Source: Diploscapter coronatus (lineage: Eukaryota; Nematoda; Chromadorea; Rhabditida; Rhabditidae). Taken from it: 64,000 nt of DNA. The notes beneath the pieces are model-generated. The model had not been told where the DNA came from, searched no databases, and worked only from the letters and a program-made list of their open reading frames with translations. Within the stretch, counting starts at the first letter, position 1. Every line of letters begins with the position of its first letter. The stretch is taken from assembly GCA_964036155.1 (NCBI GenBank), contig OZ038423.1, positions 35,851,249 through 35,915,248 of the forward strand, given 5' to 3'. The translations under genes were made by a program, and so were the position numbers. Below are positions 37,181-51,200 of this stretch, in pieces.

Positions 37181-40100
37181 CACGTTTTTCAACGATTTTG
37201 CTAACCGAATTTTAGCATTTTCAACTTTTGCATCGATTTAGCTTGAATTCCTTTATTTTTATTTTTCCCTGCTAAAATTTTGCAGACTATGATAGCATTA
37301 CTGCATTTATTAGCTTATTTCTCTATTCAGAATATTTTGACTTGAAAAATGACACAATGTTTCCTATTGATGCCTAAACTCTGGATTTCATCTTTCCACA
37401 CTTCGACAGTTCATTCATTTTCGCTATACAAATAATCCATGGAAAATCGCCTTGCGTTTTTCGCATTTTCTCTGAACAAACATAGAGAAACTGTTCATTT
37501 GTTCTGAACAAACTACTTCGATTTACCGGTTTGAATTCAACAGCAAAACGTTGAGGTGTAAAATGAGACTGTGAACGATGAAATTTGCAGCTATTCTTTT
37601 TCTTCCATAATTCCACAGAACATGAGAAATACTCGAAAAGTGTGCAAACATAGACAACACGCGCGCCCCTCGTGCACTTATTTCTTAGGATTTTCTACTT
37701 TCCATTTTTTCTCTGATAAAAAAAAACGATTTCTTTTCTAAATTATTGATATCAAATGTTACACTGATTCTGTTTAACTTATCGGGGAAAATTGGAAAGC
37801 TGACGATACTAAAGTGGCTATTTTTTCAAATTTTTCTTCGGCAAACTAAAAGAAAAGTATTCTGAAGCTAAAATTTGTCTACACCAAATTTGAAGACGAG
37901 TTTTGTGCCCTGGCTATTTTTAGTTCTTTGTCTTTATTTTCGGCTGACAGGAAATTGCTCTTCTCATCAGTATTCTTGGGCGATAAAAATACCGCTAATA
38001 ATTTAAAAGGTCCTAATTTTAGACGCTCCCTAAAAATGTCTCAATGAAGTGATAACAGTAGAGAGGACGCTAGTGACTTTATAAGGAGAACTGCGTTCCA
38101 AATTCATAATTTCCTTCCGACTTTTGCAACATTTTTATGATTTTTCCTTCTTTACTTTTACCGGCATGTTAAATTTCATGCGCAAGCCATAACCTCTAAC
38201 GGATCTACATGCATTTTGTAACTTTGAATTGAGACTTCTTATCAGCAGTTATGAATTCATATCCTCAATTTTGTGATTATATGATATCACTTTAACGCGG
38301 AACTTTAATTTGAAACTCGAAGACGGAATTCCGGTGAAAAATGAGACTAATTTCATAATTTTACAATATCAAAAAGCTAAAAAAAAATAAAAATTAGCAT
38401 AAATTCTATAATAAACTTTTGAACAATTTTGTGCTAAATTATTGAATTCAAATTTACAATTCATCAATAAAGATCAAAGTCAGCTCATTTCCAATTAGTT
38501 CTTACCCAGTGGGCAGTAAATTAGTAAGTAGGGAAGTGTGTCTGCGTCCTGCACTCCCCTTACAGCCCTACAATCATTGCCTTGATTCGTTTTGTCCACA
38601 CCCAAATTTTCCCCTCTAGGTTCTCTCAAAATCTTCCCCAAAAATGACAAACTCTTCCTCTTTAGCAGTTTGAGACACGTCATTTTCATCACTAAGATGA
38701 GCGCTTAGTGAAAAAAGGAAGCTGCATATTTTGAAGAGGTAAAATGGAACCTAAACATCTTGAGCGGAAGATTACGATAACCTGGAAGGAATTTGCAAAG
38801 TGAAACACTCTTGAAGGAAATAAATGCGCATTTCCTTCAATTTTGCGATGAAAAAAATGATAAAATGAACCAAAATAAGGAAATTATGCAAAACCCTACT
38901 CTCGAGTTACAGTAATTTTGCCTTGACCGAATCGAAAATACGCTGACTAATTCTGCAAAATTTATTGGAAAGACCGTTTGATCTCTCGTAAATTGACTGA
39001 AAAAACGTCACGATTACTGCGCTTTTCGTCAGAAGGAACTAGCAAAATTGAGAGAGAAAATTAGCGCTGTGCGACTGTAACTTGCTCCTGCTAACTTGTG
39101 AAGTTGTGAATTAGTTGTTTTGGTAATCCTTTCATTCTAGCTAGAAAAAGCAGGAACTAATAGACCATAAATTTTATCAAAGATTGATAAAATGACGTTG
39201 ATTTTACTCAGAAACAACCGATTGGATCAGCTTTGTTCTTTTCATTTTCGAAAATTTTGCAGAAAAAGTTGTGAGCTTCTTTCGAAAATACCTGTACCTA
39301 CAACTTATCGCGTACATTTGCGTGCAAATGTCGCTGGTGTTTGCCACCAACAAACCAAAACTATTCCTCATTTTCCAGACAATTTGCGCATTCATTTTTT
39401 TCTACAACCCACTTTTTGGCCTAATATTTGTGCAAACGTGACTCAATTCAACTCTAAGTTATCCACAAAATACGTGTATATTTTTCTCTGGTGGATATAA
39501 AAAAATTCCTTACAAATTCCTTTCTGTGAAAAATGCGAAAGGGCATTGTAAGTACAAAACTTTAGACAGGAGTGAGTGATTTTGTAATTTATCACAGCCA
39601 GTTGTTATCAAAGCATTCTTAGACACGTGAGAAAATACCCCGCCTAGCAATCATGCCGAAGTAATAATTTATGTTCTAGTCGTTCTCGAGGAATAGGAAA
39701 TGAAATCATTCTGACTGCTTGTCTTTGCGATATTGAAAATGTAAAGATGCCGAGAGACGGATTTACAAATGTCAACGAACTGAACTTTGAGCGGCAAAAA
39801 TAGATATTCGAGCAGAAGTGACATCCTTGTGCACCCAAAGCATGAAATTTGTAGTTTTTAGGGGAGTTTACTGTATTTAACATTTGAATTGAATTATTTT
39901 TGCAAAGAATATTTCAACTTCAGTCAGTTCCTAGAATTTTTCTAGTTGAAAACTAGATGATAGTTGATAAAAATACAAAAACTATATTTTAGTTTTTGCA
40001 GAAATACAATTAGAAAGAATGGGAAAACAAGAATTCGCCGCGTGAAACAAATGAAAATTTTAATAACATTTCACCCGTCTATTTGATTTGGTTATTTAGC

Positions 40101-43100
40101 CCTTCATCAAATATTCACTTCCAATTTCGACTACGATTGATCATTCTATCGTTTGTTATCAAAAAGTCCAAAAATTCTTCGGTCGACTTACCCCAGTCCC
40201 TTTCTCGCAAACCTTGCTGCCCGATAAAAACTCGCCTCTTTGATTTTGATCGACTTACCCACTCTTCCAAATCTGACTAATCATAGAAATACTGAAGAAA
40301 TTTAAAATGCTAAAAAGGTTTCACCGATTTTTTCTTGCTAATTTTTCGGCGCCCTAACTTTGACTACCGAATTAAATATCTGAATCTTCCGACTGATTCT
40401 TGTATAACAGGCAGTTTTCTTTCTGCAAATTTCCTTAAAATCTCTCGTTTTTTACTATATTTCTCGATATTTGTTCTTTCAATCGATGCTACGAGACCAC
40501 AGTCAGTCTTTCACTGTCTGTCCGATTTTCAAATACCGTATCCATTTTCTGACCTAGTCTTTCTCGTTGTAAATCACATGTGTTTTACTGATCGTTTTGC
40601 GATTTTCGACGAGATGCTGATTTTTCTTGTAAATATCGATTGCTTTTAAAAATTGATAGGTGATAGTTCTCTCCTATCATTCTTTTAAAATTAGTTCCTC
40701 TAATTTACTTTCACGAATTTTTTTGCAATAAAAATGTTTTACTTTTACTATTTTAACCTATTGAAAAATTCCAACTGTACCTAATTGCTTGAATCACCCC
40801 TCATATTTTGGTTTCAACGATTGTTGTTGCGAAAAATAAGTCCTTACTTTTTCTTGACTCGTCGCTGGTTAAAATTCTGGCTAAAGCTGGATACATTCGC
40901 TTTTTATCATGCTAGTTTTTGTTGCACTTGGATCCCAATCAAAAGTGCATTTTATTCCTGGATTAGCGGGAGATAATGCAGCAATGAAAATCAACGAAAG
41001 CGGATTTGGGAAATGTGGATATTGTGGACAATGAATTTCGAAAAGTCTCCATATCCATCTATGCAAGATTCATCTATTCATTTCTCCTTTTGCGGATTAA
41101 TTTTCTGTGAAAATCTCTCAGATACTAATGTATTCCTGGATTATGATATGGTTGTTTTGCACATCCTTTTCAATGATGCACCAGAAAGGTATTTTAATGA
41201 ATGAGAAACTCAAACTTTAGATATATAAAAGAAAGATTTGACTTCGAAGGTTACTTATTATCATAATCCACACTCTAAGTCCACTAAAATTTGGCCTTAT
41301 ATTTCGCAAAGCGGAAGTCTCTGAGTAATTCATGCATTATCAAATGAAAATTTCTATGTTAATTTTCGATAATGGGTTTTAATCGCAAGACTAACCATAT
41401 AAAATATTATGCGATGGACTTTCGTAATAATTAGCGATAAAAATCGAAAGAATCTGCGGAGGCATTGGGAAAATAGGCAAGAGGATGATAATATGTGAGA
41501 GGCGTTTTCAAGCTTTTGCTTTTGCATTACATTCTTGTTTTCCTCAACTCGAAATGTCATTACTCCCCCATTACTCATGAATTTGTGTAAAATTTCGTAA
41601 AACCGCAATGAAATACTCTTCGTTTAGTCTAGTTCCTATAGCAAGAATTGCATAAATTAACGCAATCTCCTAATACTCCTTAAATTTCGTAATTTTCTCT
41701 AAAAAATAGTTTATATTAGTCTTAATAGTTCATTTATTTTTCTGCAACAAAAATACACTATTTTCTTTTGCTAAATAATTCTTGCCTTTCAGCGTTTTCC
41801 CCCTTCTTCCTATTTTTATGCTCGTCTTTTGTTCGTGGTCAATTGCGAGAAACCCAAGAGCTCGAAATTGCATCATTTCCGTTGTAATCAAATTATTAAT
41901 GAATCATTTACCAGAGGGGGCGAGGGGTGTTCGGTACGTTTCAAAGAATAAAGGGGTGCCTATTTTAGCACCTAAGTGATCAAAGATTTTTTTTTCAATT
42001 GAGATAATTATGTGTTGAAATATTTATTTATTTCAACTGAAATTTTACTGGACAAAATTATTATTTCTCTTGTTGAGTTAATCGCGCACACCCCTCTAAA
42101 ACTAAGACCAGCTTATCTTTGAAATTTTGTAATTTCAAAAAGTGACGTTAGAAATAGTGATCTTACGATCAAATTGCGTCAGTGTTGCCATTTTTGTAGC
42201 CTCTTGTAGTGGCATTTGTGGTATTTTGAAAGAATGACAAAAACGTGACAACTCGTTGATAATTGTTCAATGATGAGAGGTCAAAGACTTCTCGAGTTGA
42301 TAAATCATCCTCCGTTCATTTCATTCTCATTTTTTCTCTTCCCTCTATCGTATTTACTCAGTATTTCATTGTCTTTGTTACTCATCATAATCGTCACATG
42401 GTCATTGTGAAACTGGTTGAAGTTGGTCTAGGAGATTGAATCTAGTCATTGGCATGAAAAATTTTGAGTTCCGGTCATACTTTACTTCATTCGAGTTTCG
42501 ATTTTCCTACTTGTGCGTTATTTGCATGATCCGTTTTTATACGAGACTTTCTATCTTCTTATTTCCTAGGGAGTTTCTTTTTTCTTCAAAATTCGTGGCT
42601 GTAAAAATTCCTTAATTTTGATGTAGTTTTTATTTTGGAATCGCATTTTTCATTCGCCCAATTATGACGTTTCCGAATTTTTTCCCGACTATTACTGGAC
42701 ACTACGCAAAATGTTCGTTAAATTTACCCAGCCTGAAGCATTTTTGGTCATACTTATTATACTCAACTTTCTACCCGTTCTTGGCAAATTATCGAAAGTT
42801 ATTCATTTCAGTAACATAATTATTTTAGACCCCAAAACGGAAAGTGCATAATTTTAATTGCTTCCAAAACAATTGTTCATTGCTTTTACGTAAGCTATAT
42901 CCATCCAATAACTGGCTCTTTCGGCCTAAATTTAGAAATTTTTGTACTGTACCCGGAAAATATTTCAAACATCAAGTTGAAAGGTTGTGGAAGTTCGTCT
43001 AAACTTCCATTTTTGCAAAAACAATATGAAGGAGAATATTAGCACATTAAAATTACCATAAATTGCAAACAAAAGCAAAGAGGCGTTCATGCATAAATGC

Positions 43101-44656
43101 CAAACTGTCTTACTTCGCGCTTCATCGAGAAGAATAACTTTTATTTTTTTGTGATTTACGCAGGTTAACCATTTTTGCACACTTTTGCTGCATTCATTTT
43201 TCTTTGCAATTTCTTATAATCTCTCAAAAATGATCTATATTCCCCTAAAATAATAGCTAATATTCTAATCATTCGATTATTATGCAACTTTTTCTCGGAC
43301 TCGACGCCAGTGTCTATTTCTCGTTTGCTTGTTGTTGGGTTGACCTTTATTTTGCATTCATATCATTCAAGGGAATATTTTATTCCATACTAAAGAATAG
43401 GTTTCATAAACTATCCTGTACTTCACAGACCAACTCGTTCGTTTTTGCTAATTTATTCTAACGCATCAATGTTTCATTAATAAGTCGACGAAAAATTGGA
43501 TTTTGCTCATTGTCTTCGAAGAAAATTGAACATCAATTTCTCAATTATTCTCAATAGAAAATTCTAATTTTCATTTGTCCGCTATGAATATTAAACTGTC
43601 TGGCATTTGCAGCGTAGGCGAACGCCTTTTACTCAATTTCGTCGTTTTTTTTCTATGACTCGGCCGAAATTCACTTATGGTCTAAGCATATAATTTTAAT
43701 TTTACGCGAATTAATCGCGCATGTGACTTTTCGAAGCACTCATTAGCTATTTCGGAACGTGTAATTAGCCTAAAATACACAAACTACGCGAGAATTTCCA
43801 GCAATCTCGCACATATTTTTGGCCGGCCAGATGTTTTCCCGTTCTAATTAGTCGAACGAGAACGTAATGCAGGTTTTCGTGGGCGGCTGAGAAATTAGGA
43901 ACGAGCCAAAAATGCCCACAAAAGTGTAATTCAATGGAGATTATGAGTCTACTAAAATCCTAACCCACAGGTTTAAGGATATTCCTTAAAAGTAGGCTCG
44001 GATATTCTCTCTACAAGGACATGAGCCTAATTGAATCCCCCCTACACCCTCGCAATGAACCTGCATTAGCGACAAGAGAATATATTTTGTCAGCTCTATT
44101 TATCAAAAAATATCGTAGACAAACCTATGATTCATTAAGTTCAATCACAAGATAATAAAATTAAACTAAAACAATCAGTCTTTTGTGCTAGCGTATAAAA
44201 TCACGCATTTCTAATTTCCCCCGATAATCTTTTAATCTAATTTTTCATTTTCACTATTTGTGTGGTTCATTAATCTCTGAGTTTTTCGGCATACTGAACC
44301 AAAATACAATAAAGAAACTGCTCGAAATTGCCTAATTTCGAGTTTTCTCTGATATTCTAAAACAATCACTTTCCATTTTAACATGGACGTATGTTCAGAT
44401 TTTCACGTTGAACAGAAATATAAAAATGAGTGATTAAAATGCCCTGATTTCTAGGCACCGTTGAAATTTCGATATTATGTTGCCCAGTCTGATTTTTATT
44501 CTGTCCCTAAATATGAAAAGAAATGATAAAAGATGTTCTAAAGTTTGAAATTTCTTTTGATATTTTAATACTATCACTTCCAGATTCAAAGTAGACTTTT
44601 TTTTATGCATTGTTCATGCCTTCTAATATTTCGAATTCTAAGGTCTTTTTTTTATA

Positions 44657-44686
44657 ACTGGACACCTGATAAGGTAGGTGTTCAGT
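44657..44686. repeat. 11-bp stem hairpin
   Basis: ACTGGACACCT (44657-44667) and AGGTGTTCAGT (44676-44686) form an 11-bp stem with one G-T pair and an 8-nt loop, flanked by T runs on both sides. Function is unknown. Confidence 0.5.
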
Positions 44687-47600
44687 TTTTCCTAATGATA
44701 AATAATAACCTAAAGAAAATATTTTGCGACAATTTATCGCATAATTCGCTACGCAAAGACTAGTAAATGAGACTACCACGTTTTCTGTTCAAACTTTGCT
44801 CATCTTGGTCTGTTGTTTAAAAACTCCTCTAGCCCAATGATAAAGGATAGAGGATAAAATTGACTGGCATACTTTTTAAGCCTAAGTCATTGGCAACTTT
44901 GCTTATTTGATTAGGGCAAAGTCCAACGAGGGCAATCGAGTGTCCATAACTGAATTCCATTTGAATAGTCGAGCAAAATAGGCCAGCAACACGAAGAGAA
45001 GAAAATAACTGATATTTGATTCTTGCCAAGTGGTTGCGTCAACCAGCTTACTTAAATCTCACCATTACTCGATTAACGCAATCTACGATCGATGATTTTT
45101 ATTTACTGATCTTTGAAAGGTGTCTATTTTTATAATGCCACTGGAATAATAAGTGATTTTTGAAGGTCTAACATCGAAAATTAGAAATCTTCATCTTTCA
45201 ATCTTTTGCAGAAAAAAGTTACTTTGACATGAGTTTTGAAATTTAGAAATCGTTTTGAACCACTTTTCGTCACATAGACAAAAAGATAATAGGAAAATGC
45301 GATTTTTCGGGGCAGAAAAAGACCGTCTAGAGTTTAGTTGAGTCATGAAAATCTCTAGATTTTTGTGGTAGAAAAATTGTCGCGGTTCTTTGATCCGACC
45401 CGCGCCTTTGCCAAGATTTTTCGCATTTTCACATTGCTGTGATGCGAAACCTACAATTTCGACACGGCTTGAAACGCAACCATCAAAGGTTTCCCATGAA
45501 ATTCTAATAGTTCGAAGGAATTCATGAGCAAATTCTGAGATTTGGGGAATTTTCGGAAACTATACGAGAATTTCATGAGTTTTGATCAATTGTCTAGTGA
45601 AAGTGAGAATATCACGCGGAGCTGGGATTTTCGGTCAAATGATTGGATTTGTGACGATTAATTCCCACGAACAGAGACTTCATCCGTGCACTTATTCTTA
45701 TCCGATTGAATTCTGCAAATCTTCTCGGCTGGTAATTACCATAATTCGAGTTATACGAAATTCAAATCTTTTAAGAAAATTTTCGGATTAAAGAAAAGAA
45801 CTCATGAGCTTTCTAGTAAGCGTTGGTTGCCGATTTATGGGAAGAAAGGTAGTTGAAAGCTATCCTTTAGAGTATACGAACGTTGATTGTAGTTGAGTCT
45901 GCACCAGAATTTGCAAATCCCTAATTTGGTATTTATCACCCTTTTGTAAATCTATTACATTACTAGTTACAGTAACCCCATTCGAAATGAGACTTGACTC
46001 AAGGTTTACTGGGCTTCGTTCGTTTATCGCATTACGCGAGTAAATCTGCAGCCGTTTGCTAGCTAATCGCAGATTGAAATGTCGATATGGAATTAGAAGC
46101 AGAAGGGCTGTGTCATAGGCGACAAATGTGAAATTCTAAGACTAAAAAGCACGTCATTTTTTCGTAATTTTGGATTTGCTATTTTCGAAAAATTTGATGT
46201 ATGTTTCACAGACTTGTCATAGGATAATAAAAAATAGAAGCTATGAGATATTCTTGAAGTGTTTTATACCCGGTACAAAATAAAACAAAATTGCTAACTT
46301 TATGAATTTTCTTTGGTATATTTTGGCAATTTTCTGCATAATGTTAAAATTTTGCACAAAAAATCATATCAATGGACTTTGTTTTATTGTTTATCACCCT
46401 GGTGTCGGTGACAAAATACACCAATCATAGTTTCCCTGCCACGAAATTCTGCCGGCGATATGTTTTGAAGGAAAATGGGAAATATATTGATATGGAAAAA
46501 TGGGTAGAAAATCGTACAAGTTGCTAAAAATAACTACCCAACAATCTTTCGCTTTTACTCAAAATGGTAAAGATTTTTATTTATTGATATACTTATTTGG
46601 GTAAAGGATAGGCTAGATTGTGGTAGAAGTTATAGTATAGTTATCAGTGGAAGGCTATAGGACTGCATATCATGGACTATTTAACACAAAATGTGAGGAA
46701 GAGAGAGCTATTTATACTTTTCCCTAGACATAATATCATGTTATTCCATATGTAAATATATTAAATCATAGGATATGTGGTGGACGATTACATGAATTAT
46801 TAAATATTATTGATTGATGCAAATTATGGAAACAGCCCACAACAAGATTGAACAAATATGGCTTTTTCAGCCTAAATTGTTGAAATTTTACCTATTAAAT
46901 TTTTTATCTAAATTAGAACGAAAATTTAAAAAATTAAGGCATCAAAATTTCGAATTTTTCTAGTTCGAATCAAACTTTTCAAACTTGTCTAGCGGCGAAT
47001 TATACGCCGAACATCGCTGTGTCGTCATTCATTCAATTTGTTCGATTTGTCGTTTTGTCGATTTGAAATTTGAGACGCGACAATAAACACAACGCAGTGC
47101 TTTGCTTATCACAAAACAATCACACCGAACACAGAAGAACAAATGACAATTCAGCCATTCAGCCACTGATGACGTTTCCTGAAGTGCAATCGCCTTAACT
47201 CAAGTCATTTGCCAATTCATATAAAATACAAACATTTATCAGCTTGGATGATTCATTATTTCACAATTTGCCACTTTCTTCGATGGCAACCCGGAAATAT
47301 TTAAATTTTTGACGATTTTTTCCGTTTAACCGTCAAAAATTGACTTTCTAAGCTGTGCTAAACTTTTACTACTGAATTTCAAATTTATTTACTAATTCCC
47401 CTTCGTTTTACGATTGATAACTTGATTATGTGAAGTTTCCATGCTTTTTCCACTAAATTGTTTATCTCTGGGAAAAATTTGTATAGAAAACCCTTAATTC
47501 TTATCAATTTGATCACTGCAAATTCGGAGAGGGCGCCTATTTTATTCGCGAGGATCTATCAATTTGGCCCTGGCGCTTTATCGTATTAACTGCAAATTTT

Positions 47601-48018
47601 ACGCGCTCTTTCTGCGAGGACTTTGCCATTACGAGGCTTAAGGTCGGTGCATCATTTCCAATTTCAAACTCAGTACGGGTCTTTCCCCTAGGCGTATCGA
47701 AATTTTGCTGATTTTACCACCGATGCAGTTTTAGTTTATGGCTGGTGAAATTTAAGGCGATAGGATGTGCCAATCAAGCTAATACTTATCGTCTATCTTT
47801 GAATATGTCTGATTTCTCTGCATCTCTTTTGAATTCATGATATTTTGTCATTATCTAACTTTAATTTTCGACCTGTGATACTCTTTGATTTTTTATCTTT
47901 GAAGATCATACCAACTTCCGAGTTTATAATTTCATGAATGACTGACAGGATCACCTCATTTCTATTCCAAATTGCTATTTATCGCTGATCTATTACAGAT
48001 AACAGAACGCTCTGTTAG

Positions 48019-48230
48019 TATTGTCAATGTCCGATGTCTTGAGACGAAGTAAATGATGCACAAATTCGAATGTGCAGAGTGTGCATTGCGTATTTACAAA
48101 TAGTCGTCTAACTCGTTCCTTGAATATGATGTAATAGCGTAAAGTCTGCTGCTGCAAACAACACGCTAATTACTGTGCATCGAAAGTCAGTGTGATTTAC
48201 TTCGTCTCAAGTAATCGGTTATTGGCAATA
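48019..48230. mobile_element. Foldback/MITE-like element, about 212 bp
   Basis: CTTGAGACGAAGTAAAT at 48038-48054 is the exact reverse complement of 48195-48211 (17 bp). The arms extend outward with mismatches to a terminal TATTGYCAAT on both sides (48019 and 48230). They also extend inward to an 8-bp pair GATGCACA (48055-48062) / TGTGCATC (48174-48181). The interior of about 110 bases has no ORF. The outer ends begin with TA, as for Tc1/mariner-type miniature elements that duplicate a TA target; that family assignment is inference. No second copy was seen in the window. Confidence 0.6.
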
Positions 48231-51200
48231 GTCAATGGCTAGAATTTGGTTTTCTATCACTTCTAAGCTGTTCTAGATTACTATTTACTAAAAGATTCTT
48301 ATTCAATCATGAGTATGAAAACTAATTGTACTTTAGTAATTCGTATATCTGTAACTTGTACATTGGATATATCAGTATTTCATCATTCAATGATATGCTC
48401 TAAACTTAGGATTCCCCTTATTTATATGCAATTTTTCCATCATACGTTCTTCAAAGACGCAGGAAACTACGATATTCCGTACTTCGCTATTTCATCTGAA
48501 TTCATTACGTCCGTTCGGACCATTAACATATTCTCTTTCATATGCAGGAGATTTGCAAAATATAGAATTTTAGAATGATAATCCAGAGAACGCCAGTGTT
48601 AATGTTGTTCCTGGCTAGGAAAGGAAGTTAGAAAAATCATTTTTCTACAGTTAAAGATATGAAAGCGTAAAGGCCTGGAATGTTTTCTGAGGTTTTAGCA
48701 GATGCCATTTTTGGCTGTGGTATTTCCCTAACGACGCAAACATTATCGTTGTCTAAAGGTCTTCCCCTAATTAGTATTGGAGAAATAATCAAATTTCATG
48801 TTTTTGCATTCTACCACGTTTCGGTAGCTACCAAAAGCGCGATTTTTCACCTGTCAGAATGCATATTTTTTGAACAGCAAGCTTTATTTCAGACGGTACT
48901 TTTTGGTTAATCTGAAACATGGATGAAAGATTTTGGGTTGTTGATAGACGATTCTATGGAAATGCTTAGATTCTTTCTGAAGAAAATCAAAAATTCAACT
49001 TTTGATCACTTAGTTTGAAGAAAACAGTTTTGATTTTATCATTTGTAAAAATCAAATTAAAAATTGGACAGAATCGACAAAAAATCTAATTATTCTCAGA
49101 ATATATCACTAGTTATCATTTGTTTCTAACTAATCTATGATAATTTAGAAGAAGCCACAACAAAAATGATCGCATTCTGATAATTAGCTGGAAGATTCAT
49201 CTGTCCTTAATTATTTATGGGAAGAGATTGCCTATCTTGAAGCTAGGAAATTATTTTTGTTGATTTTTGCTAAAATCAGGTGGCATTAATGAACATTGAC
49301 CAAACAGTTCTATGAGTTGGATAAATTTTATCCAAAACATTTCAACTTATGGCTAATACTTGATCAAACTTGAGCACAAAGAAACACTTTTGTGATCTGT
49401 GCCTCAGAACGTTGTGAAAAATGAGGAAGTTTAGATATTCGCTTCTAAATAAAAACGATACCCTAAAGTTTCATAAATCAAATAATTTTCATTCAAAAGG
49501 CGCATGACTGAAATTTTCGAGAATAGGTAAATCTCCTGCACTAAATCTTGAGTGATGATTTATTTTAAGAAGAATCTTGTGAATTTCTATGGATCAAACA
49601 ACTTCATATACAAGGTTTCGAAATTTTGTAACATGATAGGGAAAGTTGCAGATGACTTGGAGTAAGTAAATTTTCTGTACTGTATCTTCCATTCAATAGG
49701 GCTATTTTTGGCCAATAAACTTGAGAACTTGATCAGTCTGGTGATCATTTTTTCAAGCGCTTGCGCATGCATGATGCAGCCATTTTCTGACCAAATTTCA
49801 CCGAAAACAACTTCACCCCACTACCAATAATATGATTATCGAGAAAATTCCGCTACGCTGATCTCCAAATTTTCGTGCATCGTAAACATTACTTAACCTA
49901 CCTTATTCTACTCGATCGCTATTCACCATATGGGCAAGTCTCGACAATCTGGCGATTTCCGAGGATTATCTGTGAATTTTCGAAGATTTTGGTGGGAAAA
50001 TCTGGAATTATCTTTACGAAAATGGTAGTGAGTTTCATGAATGAACATCGGACGAGGGTTTAGCTGTGCTTTGGTCGTCTAGCAGCCCAAATAGTTAACA
50101 TTAATTTAAATGTTATAACATCAGAATCCCAAGATTATCCCCAATTTATCCATATCTTTTTACGTCGTTTTTCAATCGCACCACCAGGCATAAAAATAAC
50201 ATAACAAAAGGCTACTTACTAAATATCGCTAATGAAATTTCAATCATCAAGATTAGGCAGAAATTAGTCATACAAGCGAAATTAAAAATAGCATACAACA
50301 CCTTAATTAATAAAATGGTTTCTAATTTATTTAATTCTAAAAATTGCTCAAAATTAATGTAATTACCGAAAACTAGTAGAAAGCAGCCCTAACTTTGCAT
50401 GTGATATTGAAAATTGCAAATTAGCTTACAAATATGTGGAGTAACGGGCTAACAAACAGACAAATGAAATAAGCCGAGCAAATAAGCACTAAATTTACGG
50501 GGGAGTAATGGAGTATGATTCGTGTTTAAATTAGACTACTCGAATCTTCGAAACTCAATTTTTCTGCACCTTTTGATCAAATTTCTGGTGGTTTCGGTCG
50601 AAAAATAGGTTTGCACGAGATTAGTGAAATCGTATGTTTGATCTGAAACTCAAGTTTCGAGATTTTACTTTGAGATTTTTTGAGGAAGAAGGCGTTAGAC
50701 TTGGAAAACCGTAACATTTAAATTTTGGATTACGACGAATTGCAGAGATACTTACAATTGAAAAACACCTCATTCGTTCGGATTAGCAAGGGAGAATTTT
50801 GTTTATTTCAAGGTTTTAATCATTCATTATTCCTTGGAAGTAAATCCGAAAATTCCCTTGCCATTAAAATCCGACAGGAAATGTTTTCATTCGAACATGG
50901 CATTATCTTCACTGGTCAAAGTTTTCGATAGAAAATTTTCCTTATTTTTATTTTTCGAATGACGACAGAATTTTTGTACTCATTTCCGCTCCGAAGGGCT
51001 AAAATTACGCTGGTAGCCAGATTCCTTGGTCTTTAGCAAATATCCACCGGAAATGTAACATTTCTAGGCTACTAGATCAAAACTGGGTCCGACTGATAAT
51101 GTTTATGTGATAGAAATTAGGATATGTCTAGGATATTGGTATAAAAATTACGACCGGAAGCCTGAATTATCTCAACCAAAGAGCAAAATTGTCTCGAACC

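Larger units (their letters stand above)
35201..48018. other. Gene desert, middle part
   Basis: About 12.8 kb without a supportable gene. Segments with unlike composition are 35216-35350 (purine-rich on +, with TATAAATA and AATAAA on the - strand), 37041-37180 (GC-rich with repeated CCGGTT), 38505-38650 (pyrimidine-rich) and 43800-43960 (GC-richer). None carries a reading frame with convincing codon structure or splice sites. A hairpin lies at 44657-44686. The remainder is ordinary AT-rich DNA. Confidence 0.55.

Noticed and set aside
39192..39500. 102-codon frame in the gene desert
   Set aside because: Codon use and composition match the noncoding background, and there are no flanking splice sites and no familiar motif.
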